A stretch of 47,157 nt of DNA. It comes from Gnetum montanum. Taxonomy: Eukaryota; Streptophyta; Gnetopsida; Gnetales; Gnetaceae. Of this stretch, positions 31,885 through 42,477 are shown one piece after another. The stretch spans positions 109,960-157,116 of the forward strand of contig MNCI01022748.1 of assembly GCA_015680685.1 (NCBI GenBank), in the 5' to 3' direction. The notes under the pieces were generated by a model that had not been told where the DNA came from, made no database searches, and saw only the letters and a list, made by a program, of their open reading frames with translations. Every line of letters starts with the position of its first letter. The stretch's first letter is position 1. The translations under genes and the position numbers were made by a program.

Positions 31885-34560
31885 ATGGTCCCTAAAAGAG
31901 GATAGTAAGGAGGACCCTTGTAGGGTGCATCTAAATGACCAAGGAGAGGCAGAGGATAAGCACCTCTCGAAGAACACATGGAATAGGAGGCACAATCATT
32001 CAACATTTATCAAGAACCTTCTGTCACTGCACAATCGGAGCATGCTAAAGGTGGAGATAATAGGGCACCTAAACAGGGACAACATCTCACGTTGTCTCCA
32101 GAATGTGTTCAGGAAATTCATGAAATGTTCACATTAGCAACTGTGATTGTGGAACTTAATTTTGGACCTTTTATTGAGTTTTATCCTAAAGTAGTTAGGG
32201 ATCAACTTAAAGGGCCTCCACTATGGCCTATTCTCTCTACGAGTGGTGATTGGTACCTGGGAGAGACGTACCAATTTTGGCACAACAAAGAAGAAGGCAC
32301 CACCATTGATATTGGTGGTATTTCTATTGATTTCTCTGCCAAATCCATTTCATAGGTGTTGAATCTTCCAAACATAGGGCCCAAAGTTGTTCACTTGTCC
32401 ACTCATTTCGATGCTAATGTGGGAAAGATATGGTTGAAAAGGGCATATGGCAAGGAAGATAAAACATATGGAGAGCTTACACTTGAAGAGAGAATCTACT
32501 TCAAAATCGACACAAATCACATTTTCCCAATAACAGGTTTAAACAAAATTTTCACATATGCAGCTAGAGGATGTGCCATCTTGATGGGCAAAGTGAATGC
32601 TAACCTACACCATTTATATCTTACAGAAATTTTGAGGTGGTTTGAAGAATGTAAGATGGGGAAGTTTGCATTGCCCTTCCCCTATCTCATCAGGAAGCTA
32701 TGTCGATGTGCTAGAATTCTAAGGTACACCAATGACATCCCTAGAAAGGCCCAAAATGCTTCATTTGCTAAATTACTAAAGCCACCAGCCCCAAGGAAAA
32801 GTGCTAGTAAGACACTGGAGCCTAAACAAGAACAGACAATGGGGCCCACTACACCTCAAACTACAAGGCCTAGCCAACTTCCAAGCACACGGCCTAGTCA
32901 ACAATAGCAAGCTGGGATTAACACACAACTTACAGGCCAACAAGACCAACCGCCACCGCCACGACAAGACTATCGACTGTTGATGAGCCATCTTAGGGCC
33001 ATTGCTGAAATGGTTAGTTGGGGAAGTTGTGATGAAACCAACCTCTTTAGGATAATTGATGATGTCATATGATCCATGGTCTCAATTGATCACACATAGG
33101 ATGAGGTGTCTATCCAAACAGAATGAGGGAAAACACACAGGTCACAACAAATCTTTGGAAATGCTGCATCCTTTTAGGTGCGATTGAAAACTAGTGAAGG
33201 CACCAAAGTAGTGGTCATGTAGGACCAAGATGTAGTAGGAGCAGCAAAAGTGGTCACAGACCATATAAAAGAATCATTTAATGTCCCTATTATGCCATCG
33301 GTAGATTTACAGGAGCATGCGATGCTCAAAATTTGGTCTATCCCTCGATGACTCCTGTAGAGCATGAGAATGTTCTAGATCAGTTACTCCAGATAGGGCA
33401 AGTGATGATGTCCCTATTTGACATCCATCAAGATGTCACAGCAACTCAGTCATACCTCATTTCCACAAAAGGGAAGCTAGTCATGGCAGAGATTAGGGTC
33501 GAGCATGTAGAGGAGGAGTTAAAAGGATTCCAAGAAAAGCTCATCACCCTGCAAGCTACACAACAGGCTCCATCCCAATTCATCCTTGTAGATTAGCTAG
33601 AATCCTTTCAAACAAAGTAGCTAACTAGATTATTGGCAGAGAATAAAAGAGTGGTGGAGGAAAAAGAGAAGGTTGATTAGGATGCTTCCAAGGCACAAGC
33701 TCAAATGTATGCACATGCCAAAGCACTCAAGGCCTTATAAGAGAAAAATAAATAGCTTGCTACTAATAATCTCCAATTGACCACAGTAGAAAAACAAAAG
33801 TATGTTTTCAAAGAAAATTTTCAGCAATTACGAGAATAATTAGTAAGGGTCAACTAGGACATGAATCACTTGGATAGAGAAAATAGAGCTCTCTCAATGG
33901 AGGAGGTATGCATGATCCATCAAAAGACAACAATTGAAATAAGCGCATGGTAGAATGAGGCCAAGTGACATGCGAAGCTCAAAGAGCACTTCAAAGATCA
34001 GGTGGGGATGTACAAATAGGTGATAGAAAAAGAAATACATATGACCAAATCCCATATTAACACTCTTACTACTCAAAACACTAATTGGTGGGCCATATTG
34101 GATACTTATGCCTTCATCCACCAAGTTGAACTAAAAAGCCGGGACTTGCAGATACAAGACCTCACGAAGTACATGGAGTTGGCTAACCTACAGTGTGCCA
34201 ACTTGGCCATGTTGACAGCAAGATTCCTAAGAATAGAATTGGAAAAGTAGGTAGCAACCACCTATGCAAAGTATGAAATAGAATTTGCTAAGCACAAGAA
34301 GATGCTGTAGAAATTAGAAGTGGAAAATTTTGAATTAGAGGTGGTCAAGACTAGCTACCAAGGATAAAAGGATATTGTGGCAGATTTGGCTTGATGGCTC
34401 ATAGACTACCAGGAATACAAGGACAAAGCTAGAGCCTATGAAGAGGAACGATAATTGTTTGTGGCTTGGTATGTCAAGGCCAACCAAATATTTCCACAAC
34501 TATCATGCCCATGGGAGGTGCCAACTCCATTAAACATTGGAGCATCAACATGAACCCTAA
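31885..34560 (+). pseudogene. Element D ORF X: coiled-coil accessory protein in the env position
   Basis: The frame begins at ATG 31885 and, apart from one frameshift near 33320, stays aligned for about 890 codons interrupted only by stops. The N-terminus is basic and Arg/Gly-rich. A globular region follows (about 32090-32720) with GPPLWPILSTSGDWYLGETY, IDIGGISIDFSAKSIS, TGLNKIFTYAARGCAILMG and FPYLIRKLCR. Then come a Pro/Gln/Thr-rich linker (32760-32960) and a long heptad-rich coiled coil (33340-34450), with SCPWEVPTPLNIG near the end. Element C encodes a homologue. No transmembrane segment is obvious. Function is unknown; position and primer type recall the env-like ORF of Athila elements. 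About 28 in-frame stops make it non-functional. Confidence 0.7.
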
Positions 34561-34860
34561 ACCCTAGACCAAAGAATAAAAGGTTCAAGCAATCCTTCAG
34601 AGACATCAATTTCCAAAACCTAAAGCACAAGATAAGGGGAAGAGACCCATTGAGGAACCACCGCCACTAGGAACCACATGAGTTCCAACAAATTTTGTCT
34701 TTTGAAAATTCTATGTATGTGTCCCAATTTTGTTTTGTTTAATTCCATACTATGGCATGAGTAATTCCTAGTTAGTTAAATAATCCCATACCTATCCACT
34801 ATGTAATCAATCGAACTCATTCTAATTTTGTCTGACTTGAGGATGAGTTGTTATTCAATT

Positions 34861-35735
34861 GTGGGGGTATGATGAATCATGTGTTTCCAGGCCCTAATAT
34901 CGGATCCTCGATATCAAGTACACGATATTGCAGCCTGGATAATGATATTGAATACACAATATTGTGTTCCTGTGTAAGCCTATAAATACCATATTCAGGC
35001 ACACAGAAAGGAGAAAATTGGTAATTCTTAGGATAGAGTCTTTTTGTTATTATTCAGTTAATTTCAATTCTTTTCCCAATGCATACCTACAATGTGATGA
35101 TTGTAATTATATGGGGCCTTTATTCGAGTGTGATGTACTTGGACATGCACATGATTGGCAATAAAGATCAAGATTACTCCATCATTACAACATTCACTTA
35201 TCCTTTAATTACTTTAATTTTTAATTGTTATTTATTATTTTCTTCATTAATATTTCTTTATTGTCATTTACTCTTCCTATTGTTAAATGCAAAATGAATA
35301 TGACTTAATCACGAACATTTAAGTGTGGCTACTTGGTAACCCGGTAGCATATCTAGGAGTGTTCAAGTAATATACGCTTAGTAATCCCAAAAGTGTACAT
35401 GAGGTCCAAGATGCATACGAATGATTAAGGATGGATGCTCATCTCACTTAAGCCAACTTAGACTTCATTTTCTATTGCTTATTAGTTTAATCAAGATTAT
35501 TTTCCATTGTCTCTAGGAGTAGCCTAGCTTAGAATCACATCATACACCTCACTCTGGACTAAACCATACGTGACAAAGCAAATACTAGTCTAGGTGGGAA
35601 AACAGCGAACTGCTATCAACATGTAATTATCTAGATACCACAACTAGTCCATCTACGAAGTTTGACCAGATCATGCATACATGCTCGTATTCGTATGGTT
35701 GTTTGTAGGGGTACCTCATCACTCACCACTCATCA
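34861..35735 (+). mobile_element. Element D polypurine tract and 3' LTR
   Basis: GTGGGGGTA (34861-34869) then an LTR from TGATGAATCATG (34870) to CACTCATCA (35735). A second CTCATCACTCAC-type duplication near its end makes it a few bases longer than the 5' copy. The TATA box CCTATAAATACC lies at about 34979-34990. Confidence 0.85.
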
Positions 35736-38039
35736 AGCTTTAATGAAAATGACTTCTAGGTAGATAGATTCCACCTCAAAATCTTCTCATTAGGGCCTAG
35801 TAGCATAAGTGACCTTAGTTGTCTATTCCTAGGGTTGTTGTTGTTGTGATTGTTGTGATTTCCTTCTTCCTCCTCAAGGTTTTTTCTTTAAGGGATATGA
35901 CGATCCTCTTGCTTGCAATCCTTATTTTCACATCATCTGCAATTACAAACATAATCCTAGATCAATCATTTTGATTTAATCCTTATAAGTTTGAATACCT
36001 TTTAATTGTTTATTTGGGTTAGGTTTGGTAGATAATCTTGAAATTTTCATGGTTAGGCCCTTTTCAATGATTTCAAGTGTTATGAGAATATATTATTATT
36101 ATTTTAGTTTGATTTCCAATTCAAAGAAGGTTGATTGTTGATATTAGTTCTTGGGATCATTATTTTAATACTTGATTTGTGGTTTGTTAGAAACTCCGAA
36201 AGCTCCCATGATGTTATGCATACATCTGGAAGTTCAAGAGTTGAAAAATGAGTGAAAACGAGTAAGCGGTAAGGAAGTTATTACTTTATTAAGGTTCCAA
36301 GCTTTGAAAAATTGAAAAAACTCTTTTGGTGTTTGAAATATGAAAAAATGGAGAAGTATCTCATGTATTTATAGGATTTTTATGCAACATGTGTTGATGT
36401 ATCTAATCCTATTGACAAGGATGCTTCGATGTATCCATTCACAATCATTTTTTCAACTTGAATTCTAAGAAAATTTTAGTTTTTAGGGATGAAATAAGCA
36501 CAAAATGGAAGCCAGAAAATTAAAAAAATAAGGCAACAACATCTTATGAAGTTTTAGTTCATGAATTGAAGTGAATCAAATGTGTGGAATGACGAAATAG
36601 GAGATGTTTCTTGAAATAAGATAAGCACATAATCGAATGATGCATATGACAAGGTTTCCAATAATCAAATTAAGGCCTATGGTTATGGGGTTTAAATTGA
36701 AGAAAACAAAAAATGATGTAAGTGAATCCCCTTCAAAGCAATTTGATGCCTAAAAATGCCTTTGCATAATCCCATCCTAAGTAGTTTGTAGACCCCTTAG
36801 ATGATGAATTATGGTTAAGGTTAAATATCATAAGAAGTTATCTTAGGATCATGTAGTTTATAAAATAAAAATTATTAGATTATCATGGTATGGGGTAGTG
36901 AGATGAGAGAATGAAGTGTCAAAATGGTTGAAAGAGAGATCAAGAAAGGAGAACTTGGATCATAGCCATAAGTGATCCTTTGTGGAATGCGTGATTAGGA
37001 TGATTCAAATACTTGTCTATTTCAAGTCTAGACCAAGTCCAATTCATTAGTAGTGATGTTACTTCGATGTGTTCCTCCTTTTCTAGCACCATGAGTCTAC
37101 AACAACCATAGAGAATGGTCATCACTCTAGAAAAATAAGAAAAGAGAAGAAGGAAGTAGTTAGAGATGTTTGAGGAAGAAATTTGGGCCTTAGTTAGAGG
37201 GGTCCCTTTAGGCATGGGTAACATGTCTTTTAGGTACCATAACCAATGCTTGTGTTTGAGAGATCTTTATAGAGGTGTGTTTTTATTCTCTATTTATTTT
37301 TTAATGGAAGGAAACCATACTTTACAAAGGCATACTTCTTTTTATGAATTATAAGAGGAGTGATGAAATGTTTAATGAAGAATCATCAAACTTAAGAAGA
37401 AAGTCATGTAGAAAACTCAGTAAATCTTCTTAAGGCCACATCCTTTTTCCATTCCTACTTGGTCCTTTCTTGGTTTATTGGATAACAAGATCACATGTTA
37501 CTTTTTAGTCTTAGTATGAAGGAGCCATTATGCTACCATGATACAAATCTCCTTATGAGATAGATGAAATGGTTAGATGGCATGAGGTCACTACCTAGTA
37601 CCATAAAAAAGCTAATAACTCATTAGTAGAGATCATAATCCGAAAACAAAGTTGACATGGATAGATAATACAATCTTATCATATGCATTTAGTAATCATA
37701 AAAATTCACAACAAAAATGGAATAAAATTAGATATTGTAAGAAAATGTAAAGCAAAGTTAATAAAATTAAAATTAAAAGTAAAAGAGAGAGAGAGTGTGT
37801 GTGTAGTAAAAAAATGGAAAACATATAATATANTCTCCCCCATGACTAAGTTGGAAGGAGAAGATTCGAAAAATGGAGTAAGCTTATCCTTGTGTTGAGG
37901 TGTTGTGGTTATGGTTGATTACTTAGAAGTTTGCAAAGGATTTTAGTTATTGTATGTTGACCAACATGTGCTGTTGAGGGCTTGCTAGGTGATAAATTAT
38001 CATAGTCTCAAAAAGAAAATTTGAGTGTACAATGTATGA
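35736..38039. other. Decayed repeat sequence with one LTR-like patch
   Basis: No coding region recognised. At about 36360-36450 the minus strand has a TATA-like CTATAAATACATGA. Just upstream of it are GGATACATCGAAGCATCCTT and a CAACACATGTTG palindrome, resembling the U3 of LTR C. This may be an LTR piece of element C or of the gypsy relic at 38040-39516. A GA/GT simple repeat lies at 37784-37804 and one N at 37833. Confidence 0.4.
37784..37804 (+). repeat. GA/GT compound microsatellite
   Basis: About six GA units run directly into about five GT units. Confidence 0.9.
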
Positions 38040-39516
38040 TCCTTTTCATAATGTCTAAAACTTATTTTGTTGAGGCACGTGCATGGGATTCCAATAGAGA
38101 ACCATATCTCCTAGTTGAAATTCAACTCTTCATATTTGAACATCATGTCATTGCTTATTGTATGCCTTATGCACTTCACTTACCATAAGGACTACCCTTT
38201 GATTTTTATTTGGCATGTTGAGGATCATCGATCTTTCTTTTTGTGCTAGGTTTATTTCTAGGTTAAGGTCACATGTAGTTGTGAATGTACCAAGCTCAAT
38301 TTGAATTAAAAGTTTAGGTAACCTTTTGTACACCAACTCATAGGAGAGTAGCCTATAAAAAGTTTCTATGTTTAGTAGTATGCCAATCTTTCTTATAGCT
38401 ACTAATGGTTCTTGTTATGATTCTTGTGATCTCCCTATTAGTTACCTCAGCTTGACTATTGGCTTGAGGGTGATAAGGGATTGTAAGTTTATGTTCTACC
38501 TCCAAGTGTTGCATTAACTTTTGAAAGATAACATCAATGAAAATGAGTTTCATTGTCAAAAATTAATGCCATAGGCATACCAAACCTGTTTATCACTTGT
38601 TGTTGAAAGAAATGAGTTTCAAATGAAGAAGTATAGTTTGTAATAGCTACAGATTTAGAAAATTTAATATAATAGTCAAAAACAACAATAATGTAAGACT
38701 TTCTATTGGACATGGAAGTGATGGATCCCATGAAATTAATTCTCCAATGATCAAAAGGCTTTAGTGGTTGGATCCACTGTTAGGGCTCTTTCATCTTGGT
38801 TATCATCCCCCTATTTCATTGACATCACTCACATGAATGGACAAAATAGTGGATATCCATGAAGATTATAGGTTAGAAATATTTTTCCATTAGGATTTTT
38901 ATGGTTGTTCTTCTTCCTACATAGTGGCCCCTACAAGGTCCCTCGTGAGCATATTAGAGAACTCTTAGTTGATCAATATCAAGTACGCACCATCGTACTA
39001 GGCCATCAACATATATTTTATAGAAATTTTCCTCTATCTCAAAGTAGTATTTAACCTAGTGGAGGAATTGCTGCTTATTTCTATGATCCCATTTAATAGG
39101 GGTCATCTATGTGAGTATATAGAAGAGGAATTCATCATACTAATTTATAACCCTTGGTGCTTGAACTTTGGTTATCTTAGACAAAAGAAGCTCATGTGGA
39201 AATTGGTCAAATAAGGACTCTTCATTAGCCTTGTTATTCCATCTTAACTGAGATAAATGATCATCCATCATGTTCTTGATTTCCTTTTTGTCTATCATTG
39301 TTAGATCATCAACCACCCTATAACACAAGGGCTTACTATTAGCTTATTCATAAGGAAGCAAACTGCATTATGATCAATGTGCATAAAAATAAGGTATTCA
39401 AGCATACATCATTACAATGAGTTCATTTTCTATAGTGCTGTATTTAAGTTATGCATCCATAATGCTCCTACTTGCACAATGAATGCAGTATGAACATTTT
39501 TGATCATCTATTTGTG
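38040..39516 (-). mobile_element. Ty3/gypsy pol relic: RNase H end and integrase
   Basis: Minus-strand reading, N to C. An RNase H tail HIDHNAVCFLMNK (about 39400) is followed by DDHLSQLRW (the 'ADHLSRL' segment, about 39260). Next is an H2C2 zinc finger region HEGPCRGHYVG...VHSCE-CQ (38952-38815). The integrase core has VVFDYYIKFS, IFDNETHFH and QAEVTNREI, so all three acidic residues of the DDE triad remain. The C-terminal part (38336-38148) and a degraded 'GD.Vl' segment end it. Several stops and a frameshift near 38545 inactivate it. At 39517 the sequence switches abruptly to caulimovirid DNA, so the viral insertion or a later rearrangement cut its RNase H. Confidence 0.85.
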
Positions 39517-41131
39517 CATGTAGTATAGAAATGAATACTTTGTCTGACAATACATTTACACAACACCAAGAACGTCTTGCGTTTGCTGAAAAAGCTCAAC
39601 GCAAACATGAATTTGTCCAAACAGCTGTAGAAGGGGAACCTTTTGAGCACGTTTATACATTACATACAAAGAAATCATCTGAAAAACCATCCAATACGAT
39701 TTGTATGCTTAATTGGACAAATACAACTCTGAATGATCTGGTGTATAGTAACAGAACTCAGATGAGTGTTCTTGAACGTATGTATAATTTAAATTTAAAT
39801 ACAGATTTAAATTCTGGTTTAATTTATAGAAAATTAGAACGTCTAGCAAGCTCTAGTAGTACACCTATAGCAAAAGTCAAGCCAACTGCTCCTCCAATTC
39901 CATCTTCAGCCTCTGAATTCTCTTTTGAGTTCCCAGGATCACCTCCTGCGGTAACCTTAAAGGACATAGAAGAATTCAAACAAAAACAAAGAAAGAATAG
40001 AATTAGCAAAGGAAAATTTATCTCAATGAATGAGGGCCATTCTAATCATCAATCAGAACAAGGATCTCCTCAACATCCTCTCTCTGAACTAGCTGATGAA
40101 CACATAGAGGAAGCCGTCTTACTAGCCCGTACAGGTGAACAAGTCCAAGAAGCCACGGATGCCATGTTAACCCAGTCCAGAAAAGCTGGAGACATTCAAC
40201 CTAAGTTTAACATGGATAACAAGGATCTAAAAGAACGTCAGGATGTCTTAGATGCCATCCAATCGTATTTAACAATCCAAATAGATTTTGCCAAAAAGTC
40301 CACATTACAAGCCATAGTAAATGCCACTTATAACTTCCAAGGCAACTTGCGAAGATGGTGGAGTCATATTCCAACAGCCATTAAAACCAGGTTGATTACA
40401 CAACCAACAGTAATTTTCTTAAACGCTATTATCAAGGAGTTCATTGGTTTTAAAGCCAATCTAGTTGATGTTTACCGAGACCGCTTTTTCAAAGCACGAT
40501 TACATAAAATTCAGCAGTTATCAGGATTCCTTGATGCTATGGAATCTTGGTATTACTATGGTAAACTCACACATGAAGTAGCTGCTAAAGAACATCTGTT
40601 TGGATGTCTTCCTCAACCTTTCTGTAATACTTACATGGCTGAACTTAAAAAGCAAAATCTTTGTGTAGCAAACATGAGCTTCGGACAAATTAGACAATTC
40701 TTAGAACAGACCAATAGAGAGTTGTGTTATACACAAGAAACACAACAATTAGTTAAACGATTAAACAATCGATTAGGTAAGAATTTTTGTTTAGAATTGT
40801 GTCCTGAAGAAAAATACAAAAACAAAGAAAAACAACAAAAAACTCAAAAAATATGTAAATCTTGCAAAGGATCATCTTCACGATCCAAACCAAAGAAACA
40901 ATGGCGAAGAAAACAATCGTCACCACCACCTCGTAGGCATGTATGTAAATATCCTGGATTCTTTCGTAGACGTCCCCGTAGGATGTCACCAAAAAATATT
41001 AAATGCTTTATTTGTGGAGGTCCTCATCTGGCAACCAACTATCCCAATAAAGATAAAGACAAGAAAAAGGTTCATTTTATTACAAAGCATAATATAAAGG
41101 AAACACACTTTGAGTGGATATCTGATCCCGA
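39517..41131 (+). mobile_element. Endogenous caulimovirid: inverted copy of the coat-protein region
   Basis: A 1,615-bp segment matching 46604-44990 in opposite orientation, with no net length difference. It encodes a 537-codon open stretch from ATG 39531, followed by 9 codons of junk after the breakpoint. It covers the region before the capsid, the capsid core, the basic tail and the zinc knuckle. Eleven residues differ from the other arm; one replaces the last Cys of the zinc knuckle with Tyr (HLATNYPN). Differences cluster in the first ~490 bases. It lacks protease and polymerase and its capsid frame is truncated, so it is a non-functional piece. Confidence 0.9.
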
Positions 41132-41177
41132 CACCCTAGAAATCTTTGTAATTGTGTTTTGTCTGTTATGATATCAN
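41132..41177. other. Rearrangement junction: 45-bp piece of the RT region plus one N
   Basis: Bases 41132-41176 are identical to 43034-43078 in the same orientation (the antisense of a piece of the RT/connection region). They are joined on the left to the coat-protein copy at GATCCCGA and on the right to the intergenic region through a single N at 41177. Two breakpoints within 46 bases mark a complex viral rearrangement or a faulty assembly join. Confidence 0.85.
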
Positions 41178-41553
41178 CACGCATCACTTCTACGATTTCT
41201 CTGCTAGATTACACAGTTTCATACTAGGAATGCTTTACAAGGAGCACAGCGCATCACTTGCAGATTTCTCTGATATGGAAATACAGACAGAATGGAAATG
41301 CATAAGAGAAAGGGAAGGACTCTGAAGGACTGACTTGCAGACAGAAGGACTGACACTTGCAGACTGAAACTACTGGATAGCTCTCTCTTTCTTGCGGTGC
41401 TTGAGGAAGAGGTAAGGGTTCCTTTTTATAGGAAGAGGAAAGCCCTTCCTGTACATTCTTGGTGTTATCCAGCTCAGACCGCATTAGGTTATAATGTCTT
41501 ACACCTCATCGGATACTGTAGATGGAATCTTATTTTTAGTTAGTGGATTACTT
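41178..41553 (-). promoter_or_regulatory. Caulimovirid intergenic region: promoter and start of leader
   Basis: It lies downstream of the second viral ORF on the minus strand, where caulimovirids keep their single major promoter. A TATA box CTATAAAAAGG lies at 41431-41421. Downstream is a C/T-rich leader with a direct repeat (plus-strand GAAGGACTGAC..TTGCAGAC at 41324-41342 and 41344-41364) and a near-duplicate GCATCACTT...GATTTCTCTG (about 41182 and 41251). A core TATCAGAG (minus, 41275-41268) shares eight bases with the tRNA-Met primer site usual for the family. The normal continuation into the leader and first ORF is lost at 41177; the promoter now faces the inverted coat-protein copy. Confidence 0.65.
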
Positions 41554-42477
41554 TTACTGTTCACCATCACTTGTGTCGGAATCATCATTATGGCGTGGTG
41601 TGGTAGGTGCCTCGGATACCTCATCTTCTGAATCGGACGAATCAGGATGGAAGGAGATGACCGGACCAGGATTATGCCAACGCACTCGCCAGTGTCCACC
41701 TTCTCTTTGTAGTAGTTGAAAAGCAGGATCAAAATTATAGGGTTCAAGTGTAGTGGGAACCCGGTGATTAGCTTCACAAAAGATAATAATTTCATGTGCC
41801 GTGGCAGTAAGAACATCTTGGTACCAAGCGAGGGTCCATGGATTTTGCCAGTCGGTTCTTCGGCTTAGACTCGTAGTGATAAAATAGGAAGGGTTATAGT
41901 CATGGAAAGCGAAGTGAGCCATTGTTTCAAAACAGGAGAAATAACGAAAATCAGAATGTGTCATGGCTCGCAAACGACGGACATAGGATGCATCAAAATG
42001 GTCAGGAAAGGTTCTGACAGTATGACCATATAGAGACCACCATTCCCAAAATGGATGTTCTTCTGGAGGACAATCTATTGGCGTATTAAAATCAATATGA
42101 TAATAATGGCAACCAGAGGGTTTATACCTAGGCCAATGTACTAATGGTGCTACTTCAGGATATCCTATTTCATCAAACTGTACACACTCATTGATGAAAT
42201 GATTTGCATGGAGACTGGTTTTAATATGTACAGGCGGATATAAATCATCAAGAACCTCTTGAGGATGTCCGAAAAAGGTATATGAAATCTGTGGACTTGG
42301 AGATCTTGCATAACAGTTATAAGAATAACATAACCAGTCATTAAGGTGGCTATTCTGAATATTACTAATTTGCTGTTGGGTAAGAAACATGCGAGAGAAA
42401 CAACATGGGAGGACTCTATGACTTGAACGAAGCTCCCAACCTTCATGCAAGTATGTTGCTGCACATAAAACAAACGA
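41554..42477 (-). CDS. Caulimovirid second ORF, function unknown
   Basis: The frame is the same as the polyprotein frame and starts right after its TAA. The first ATG in frame is at 42390, giving 278 residues; translation from the stop itself would give 307. It has no motif I recognise. The centre is rich in Trp, Tyr, His and Pro (HPFWEWWSLYGHTVRTFP, WHNPG), and the C-terminus is a strongly acidic Ser/Asp tail (PDSSDSEDEVSEA). It does not resemble the RNase H-like transactivator/viroplasmin. Some endogenous caulimovirids have an uncharacterised ORF in this position. Intact, with no internal stop. Confidence 0.65.
   Translation of the reverse strand, partial: SFVLCAATYLHEGWELRSSHRVLPCCFSRMFLTQQQISNIQNSHLNDWLCYSYNCYARSPSPQISYTFFGHPQEVLDDLYPPVHIKTSLHANHFINECVQFDEIGYPEVAPLVHWPRYKPSGCHYYHIDFNTPIDCPPEEHPFWEWWSLYGHTVRTFPDHFDASYVRRLRAMTHSDFRYFSCFETMAHFAFHDYNPSYFITTSLSRRTDWQNPWTLAWYQDVLTATAHEIIIFCEANHRVPTTLEPYNFDPAFQLLQREGGHWRVRWHNPGPVISFHPDSSDSEDEVSEAPTTPRHNDDSDTSDGEQ

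Larger units (their letters stand above)
26596..35735 (+). mobile_element. Element D: pol-less Athila-like LTR retrotransposon carrying gag and ORF X
   Basis: Direct LTRs (26596-27414 and 34870-35735) start TGATGAAT and end CCACTCATCA. A degenerate tRNA-Asp primer binding site follows the 5' LTR and GTGGGGGTA precedes the 3' LTR. The interior has a gag frame (27565-29880), a 2-kb non-coding stretch with an internal TATA module, and ORF X (31885-34560). There is no protease, reverse transcriptase or integrase, so it must have depended on enzymes from other elements. It lies inside ORF X of element C in opposite orientation. Flanking 5-mers (GGATT, AGCTT) do not match, so a target duplication is not preserved. 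The LTRs differ at many positions and the element is old. Confidence 0.8.

Noticed and set aside
26591-35740. Target-site duplication for element D
   Set aside because: The flanking 5-mers GGATT and AGCTT do not match; an AAGCTTT at 26549 and at 35735 is a coincidence or a sign of deletion, not a proper duplication.
36180-36480. A full LTR at 35.7-36.5 kb
   Set aside because: Only the TATA and a short U3-like patch resemble LTR C; ends and length could not be set, so it is described within the spacer entry only.
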